From JAJFUG01 sp964386505 (GTDB taxonomy: Bacteria > Gemmatimonadota > Glassbacteria > GWA2-58-10), in NCBI GenBank assembly GCA_964386505.1, contig CAYLSM010000009.1, forward strand, positions 1 through 42,277: a stretch of DNA of 42,277 nt. Reading direction: 5' to 3'. The notes beneath the pieces are model-generated. The model saw nothing but the letters and a program-made list of their open reading frames with translations, searched no databases and was not told where the DNA came from. Within the stretch, counting starts at the first letter, position 1, and each line of letters starts with the position of its first letter. Of the stretch, positions 38,822 to 42,277 are shown in pieces. The translations under genes and the position numbers were made by a program.

Positions 38822-41017
38822 TCAGCGGGTGGCCTGAGCGCTGTCGGCTGCAATATTGAAGAAGGTTTCCTCGATGTCCCAGCCTTTGCCCGCCAGGTCG
38901 CGGGTCTGGATCACCAGACGGTAGGAGCCTGGCAGAAGGCCCTCTGTTTCGAGGGTAAAAGTCTCCACCACCGGGCCATCGCCCGCGGGGGCGATGCGCT
39001 GGAAGATATGCCGGAGGCTGGTCTGGGTGGTTATCTCCTCGAATTCCAGGGGCCCGCCGCTCTTGTCCTGGAACTTGCGCACCTTTTTCTCGCCCTCCTG
39101 AAGGCGTTCCACCAGCACGCCCTCCAGGTAATTGCGGGTGCTGTCAGGGCTGGTTTTCAGGTTGTAAAGCTCCAGGTACACGTTGATCGTCTCGCCCCGG
39201 CTGAAACGCGTGGAGGGACGCGGCACCAGCGCGATCTGGCCGCGGGCGTACTCGGGCAGGCCGGCCTCGGGAAGGCTGCCCAGGACCACGGCGCTCAGGC
39301 AGAGGCTGTCGCTGGGGAAGGGGTTCAGATCCAGCACGCCCTGGGCGATCCACTTGTCAGCCCCGGAACTGAGTCGAAGAGCATAGCGGTATTTCCCCGG
39401 TTTGACTGTCAGACGGTGAACGGCCAGCCAGAGCGCCTGACGGTCGATGTTTTCTCGATAAACCGGGCTTTCCCGCTTGAGCACCAGCCGCCAGGCGTCA
39501 TCGAACAGCGCCACCTCCGCGCGCGGGGTGCTTGTACCGGGGATACTCTCATCCTGGTAGAACTCCACCTCCAGCATGCCTTGTTCCGGGGCCATGAACT
39601 GGGCCTCGAAATATTCCTTGGCATAGTGCAGGTTGGGGTCGGCCAACCGTTGCGACTGCACGATCCGCAGGACATCGGCCAGGGATTTCTCGTACTGCGT
39701 GGGACGGAAAACGAAATCCTCATCCTTGCCCAGCCGCTGGAACGAGAACGGGATGATCCCGTAGTACCAGGTCTGGAGAGAATCGGCCGGGAACCGGTCG
39801 AGCAGAGTGGAGCGCATCGAGTCCGGCTCGCCGAAACGGATGTAGAGCAGTCCCCGCGGGTCGAATCCCAGGTTGATCGCGTGCTCCCAGATCACCGGGG
39901 CGCCCAGGTCGGACAGCTCGTGCTGCGGGATGCCCAGACGGCCGCTCTGGCGCGAGAAATTCGTGAAGCTCTGCATGTTGCGCAGGCGGTAGTTCTGCTC
40001 GGCGAAACGCAGACGGCGGTAGTGTGTGATCAGGCGGCTGTTCACGGTCTCGAACGGGTCGGAGTTGAACCGCACCCAGAAACGCCGCAGGAAAGCCGCC
40101 CGGTCGCCGGAGCGGCCGAAACGCTCCCATTCCCCGTAATCGTTCTTGGTGAACACCGCCTCGGCCTGACCCAACAGGCTGCTGAAATCCCCGGTCGAGG
40201 CGGCGGTGTCCAGAGCCTTGAAATAGAGGTACTGGAACGAGCGTTCATCCCCCTGCTCAAGTTTACAGCGCGCTCGCAGGAGTGGGACCTCCGGGCTGGA
40301 ATAGCCGGGATTGGTTTGTTCCAGGCGGTCGAGCGCGGCCAGGGCCTCGGCGGTCTTACCCAGCCGGAACCGGTCGCGGGCCAGCTCGACCCACCAGGAG
40401 CTGCTGTCGGGGTGGGCCTCCAGGAACTGCACCAGGCAACTGTCCAGGGCCTGGCATTCCTGAAGGGTCTGGTCACGGAAAAGATTGAGCCACAGGCGGT
40501 AGGCGCCGCGGTAACCGGGGTTGAAACGGATCAGCCGCAGCATCAGGCTGCGGGCCATGCGGTTCCCCTCGGGCGAGTCGGAGGTGTAGGCCAACTGCGC
40601 CTTGGCGAATATCTCATCCGGGTGGGCCGGGTCGAGCGGGTTGGCCTCGTCGTAGAAACGGTCGTTCAGCAGGCGGCGACGTCGCAGCATGGTGAAAGTG
40701 TCGCTCAGGCCGGCCCAGGCCAGGGTTTTCAGGTTGGGGTCGGGATCGTGGAACGCCACGCTGTAATCGATCCAGGCCTCGGTATAGCTGCCCACCGCGA
40801 AATAGACATTCCCGCGCAGGAGACGGGCCCGGCAGTGGTTCGGGTCAAGGCTGATAGCACGGTTGATCTGGGCCAGGGCGTTGAGCGAGTCGGCGCCCGC
40901 GAACCCCTGGACCGCCATCATGTAGTAGTCTTCCGCGCTCTCGGCTGCCAGAGAGCCGCAAACCTGGGTGGAGAGAAGCACAGCACAGAAAACGATCGCC
41001 CGCTTTAGCCAGCGCAT
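38822..41017 (-). CDS. GWxTD-domain secreted protein, paralogue 2
   Basis: A 731-residue homologue of the neighbouring gene product with identical order: signal peptide (IVFCAVLLSTQVCGSLAAES), TPR-like helices, then DRAAFLRRFWVRFNSDPFET, GFDPRGLLYIRFGEPDSMR and TWYYG, then C-terminal beta domains (KPGKYRYALRL, VPRPSTRFSRGETINVYLEL, LPGSYRLVIQTRDLAG, DIEETFFNI). The two share many short blocks but are clearly diverged, so the duplication is not recent. They lie in the same direction 158 bases apart. The ribosome site is weak (CAGGAC). An envelope or secreted role is inferred from leader and domains only. Confidence 0.78.
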   Translation of the reverse strand: MRWLKRAIVFCAVLLSTQVCGSLAAESAEDYYMMAVQGFAGADSLNALAQINRAISLDPNHCRARLLRGNVYFAVGSYTEAWIDYSVAFHDPDPNLKTLAWAGLSDTFTMLRRRRLLNDRFYDEANPLDPAHPDEIFAKAQLAYTSDSPEGNRMARSLMLRLIRFNPGYRGAYRLWLNLFRDQTLQECQALDSCLVQFLEAHPDSSSWWVELARDRFRLGKTAEALAALDRLEQTNPGYSSPEVPLLRARCKLEQGDERSFQYLYFKALDTAASTGDFSSLLGQAEAVFTKNDYGEWERFGRSGDRAAFLRRFWVRFNSDPFETVNSRLITHYRRLRFAEQNYRLRNMQSFTNFSRQSGRLGIPQHELSDLGAPVIWEHAINLGFDPRGLLYIRFGEPDSMRSTLLDRFPADSLQTWYYGIIPFSFQRLGKDEDFVFRPTQYEKSLADVLRIVQSQRLADPNLHYAKEYFEAQFMAPEQGMLEVEFYQDESIPGTSTPRAEVALFDDAWRLVLKRESPVYRENIDRQALWLAVHRLTVKPGKYRYALRLSSGADKWIAQGVLDLNPFPSDSLCLSAVVLGSLPEAGLPEYARGQIALVPRPSTRFSRGETINVYLELYNLKTSPDSTRNYLEGVLVERLQEGEKKVRKFQDKSGGPLEFEEITTQTSLRHIFQRIAPAGDGPVVETFTLETEGLLPGSYRLVIQTRDLAGKGWDIEETFFNIAADSAQATR

Positions 41018-41319
41018 GCGTCTGAGTCCTGATGAGGGGGAGGACAGGCTGTGTCAAGATATAAATTGGTTACTTTGGATACATTCATAAATTTAACAAT
41101 GTTCCCAAAAAATGAAATATTGTTTGCAGCCGCATTCCGCGGGCTGTGCAAAGTCAGCGAAGTATGCTCTGCCTGAAGACCTTGGCATGATTTGGATAGT
41201 TACATATAATACACGGAACCGATCCTGAAAAGCGAATAATTCTGTCGGCCATAAAAAAGGCGGGGAGATGTTTTCCCCGCCTTGTTCTTCTTTGAATTCT
41301 TTGAAAAATGCATTCAGTT
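41018..41319. other. Intergenic region between metG and paralogue 2
   Basis: About 300 bases, AT-rich next to the GWxTD gene. The only clear structure is the metG terminator hairpin at its far end. No promoter pair met a reasonable standard, although TTGACA occurs on the minus strand about 35 bases upstream of the start, without a matching -10. Confidence 0.4.
41251..41283 (-). terminator. Rho-independent terminator of metG
   Basis: A 10-bp stem (AAGGCGGGGA with TCCCCGCCTT), a 7-base loop and TTTTTTATGG on the minus strand, immediately after the metG stop. Confidence 0.85.
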
Positions 41320-42277
41320 TCAGCTTATCCGCGAGCCAGGCTCGAGCGTTTTGGCGGTGTCGATCCCGCTCAGGGCCAGGGTCTCTCCCTGCACCGCGGC
41401 CAGGACCATGCCCTGGCTCTCGAACCCCATCACCTGGCGCGGCTTGAGGTTGGCCACCATCAGCACCTTGCGCCCGACCAGTTCCTCGGGCTTGTAGTGC
41501 TTGGCGATGCCGGCGGCCACGGTTCGGCTGCCCAGGGGGCCGAGGTCGAGGCTGAGCTTGAGCAGCTTGTCGCTCTTTGGCACCGGCTCGGCGGCAACCA
41601 CGCGCGCCACCCGGATGTCCACCTTACGGAAATCGCCGAAATCCACAGCCGGCTCCAGGGGCTCCGACTCGGCTTTCTTCGGGGCTTCGACTGTCACCGC
41701 GCGGTCCTTGATCGCCTTCTCCTCGGCCTCGATCTGGCTGTCCTCGATTTTGGGGAACAGCACTTTCACCTCGCCGATCGCATGTCCGGCAGGCAGGGCG
41801 TTGGCATAATCCTGCTCCCAGGGGTGCTGTTTCCAGTCTGTGGTCAGTCCCAACTGGCCCCAGAGGTTCTCGGACGAGAACGGCATGATCGGCCACATCA
41901 CCATCGACAGGGCGTGCGACGCCTGCACGCAGAGGTTGAGCGTTGTGGCGCAGCCCTCCAGGTCATTCTTGCGGCTGGCCCAGGGCGCCTTGTCGTTGAA
42001 ATATTTGTTGCAGAACCGGGCAAAATCGGCGAAAGCATCGGCCGCGGCGCGGTAGCGGAAACTGTCGATCAGCTCGCCGATCCGCGCGGCCACCGAATTG
42101 ATCTGCCCCAGCATATCGCGGTCAAGATCGCCCGGAGTGCCGCGCTCCGGCACTTTGCCGTCGAAATAGCGCTGCACGAACGTGAGCGTGCGGTTGACAA
42201 AGTTGCCCACGGCGTCCGCCAACTCGTTGTTGTTGTGCGCCTGGAACTCGCGCAGGTTGAAATCCATGTCGCGGGTT
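41320..42277 (-). CDS. metG: Methionyl-tRNA synthetase, C-terminal part (cut by window edge)
   Basis: The C-terminal 318 residues of the enzyme that charges tRNA-Met. The visible part enters in the anticodon-binding helical domain (MDFNLREFQAHNNNELADAV then GNFVNRTLTFVQRYF, FNDKAPWASRK, LSMVMWPIMPFSSENLW). After a linker it continues into the C-terminal tRNA-binding (Trbp111-type) dimerisation domain: FGDFRKVDIRVARVVAAEPV, SDKLLKLSLDLG, VAAGIAKHYKPEELVGRKVL and ANLKPRQVMGFESQGMVLAA. The catalytic domain with HIGH and KMSKS lies outside the window. The in-frame ATG at 42267 is internal: the residues before it (TRD) match the family. The terminator follows at once. Confidence 0.93.
   Translation of the reverse strand, partial: TRDMDFNLREFQAHNNNELADAVGNFVNRTLTFVQRYFDGKVPERGTPGDLDRDMLGQINSVAARIGELIDSFRYRAAADAFADFARFCNKYFNDKAPWASRKNDLEGCATTLNLCVQASHALSMVMWPIMPFSSENLWGQLGLTTDWKQHPWEQDYANALPAGHAIGEVKVLFPKIEDSQIEAEEKAIKDRAVTVEAPKKAESEPLEPAVDFGDFRKVDIRVARVVAAEPVPKSDKLLKLSLDLGPLGSRTVAAGIAKHYKPEELVGRKVLMVANLKPRQVMGFESQGMVLAAVQGETLALSGIDTAKTLEPGSRIS

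Overview
This is a GC-rich bacterial chromosome segment with short, AT-richer intergenic gaps. Several features point to an uncultured, largely anaerobic Gram-negative member of the FCB-type phyla (Glassbacteria, Latescibacteria or Gemmatimonadota-like lineages). These are a secreted protein ending in a FlgD-Ig/type IX-like sorting tail that opens with SPNPFNPST, a dockerin-like repeat pair, two GWxTD-type proteins, a DUF5107-TPR protein, lipoproteins, outer-membrane beta-barrels and a superoxide reductase. The lineage is an inference; no rRNA or tRNA gene was found.

Layout. 0-3.2 kb: the start of a Tat-exported protein, two convergent CI/XRE-type regulators, a small MerR/excisionase-like protein and an O6-alkylguanine-DNA alkyltransferase. 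3.3-10.8 kb: a 1111-residue DUF5107-TPR protein, an exported acetamidase/formamidase-family protein, an FGGY sugar kinase, a decayed MscS channel gene not recorded by simple ORF calling, and an acetyl-xylan-esterase-like lipoprotein. 11.3-14.2 kb: an ArsR-type regulator and a nine-haem secreted cytochrome. 14.2-15.5 kb: a TetR regulator with a clear promoter and operator, a 2[4Fe-4S] ferredoxin and a DUF4405 membrane protein.

15.6-25.0 kb is the core of the window. On the minus strand lie a Rieske/cytochrome b/nine-haem cytochrome unit, an outer-membrane barrel followed by 11-haem and 14-haem cytochromes, and a four- or five-haem cytochrome followed by a barrel carrying one haem motif. Each unit has its own candidate promoter and terminator. 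With the secreted nine-haem protein, the window encodes 48 CXXCH motifs plus one CX3CH. I read this as a menaquinol-to-outside electron conduit: quinol to Rieske/b, to membrane-anchored cytochrome, to periplasmic and lipoprotein cytochromes, to porin, to cell surface. MenG at 32 kb would supply the quinone.

25.3-32.9 kb: a three-gene operon of two Ca-loop repeat proteins and a beta-barrel, preceded by a sigma-54-like promoter and a possible enhancer palindrome. Directly upstream are a sigma-54 activator response regulator, its histidine kinase and menG. 32.9-33.3 kb is a mosaic of dispersed palindromic repeats. 33.3-42.3 kb holds a URO-D-family methyltransferase-like gene, a flavin-type oxidoreductase, superoxide reductase, a DinB-fold protein, two paralogous GWxTD proteins and the 3' part of metG.
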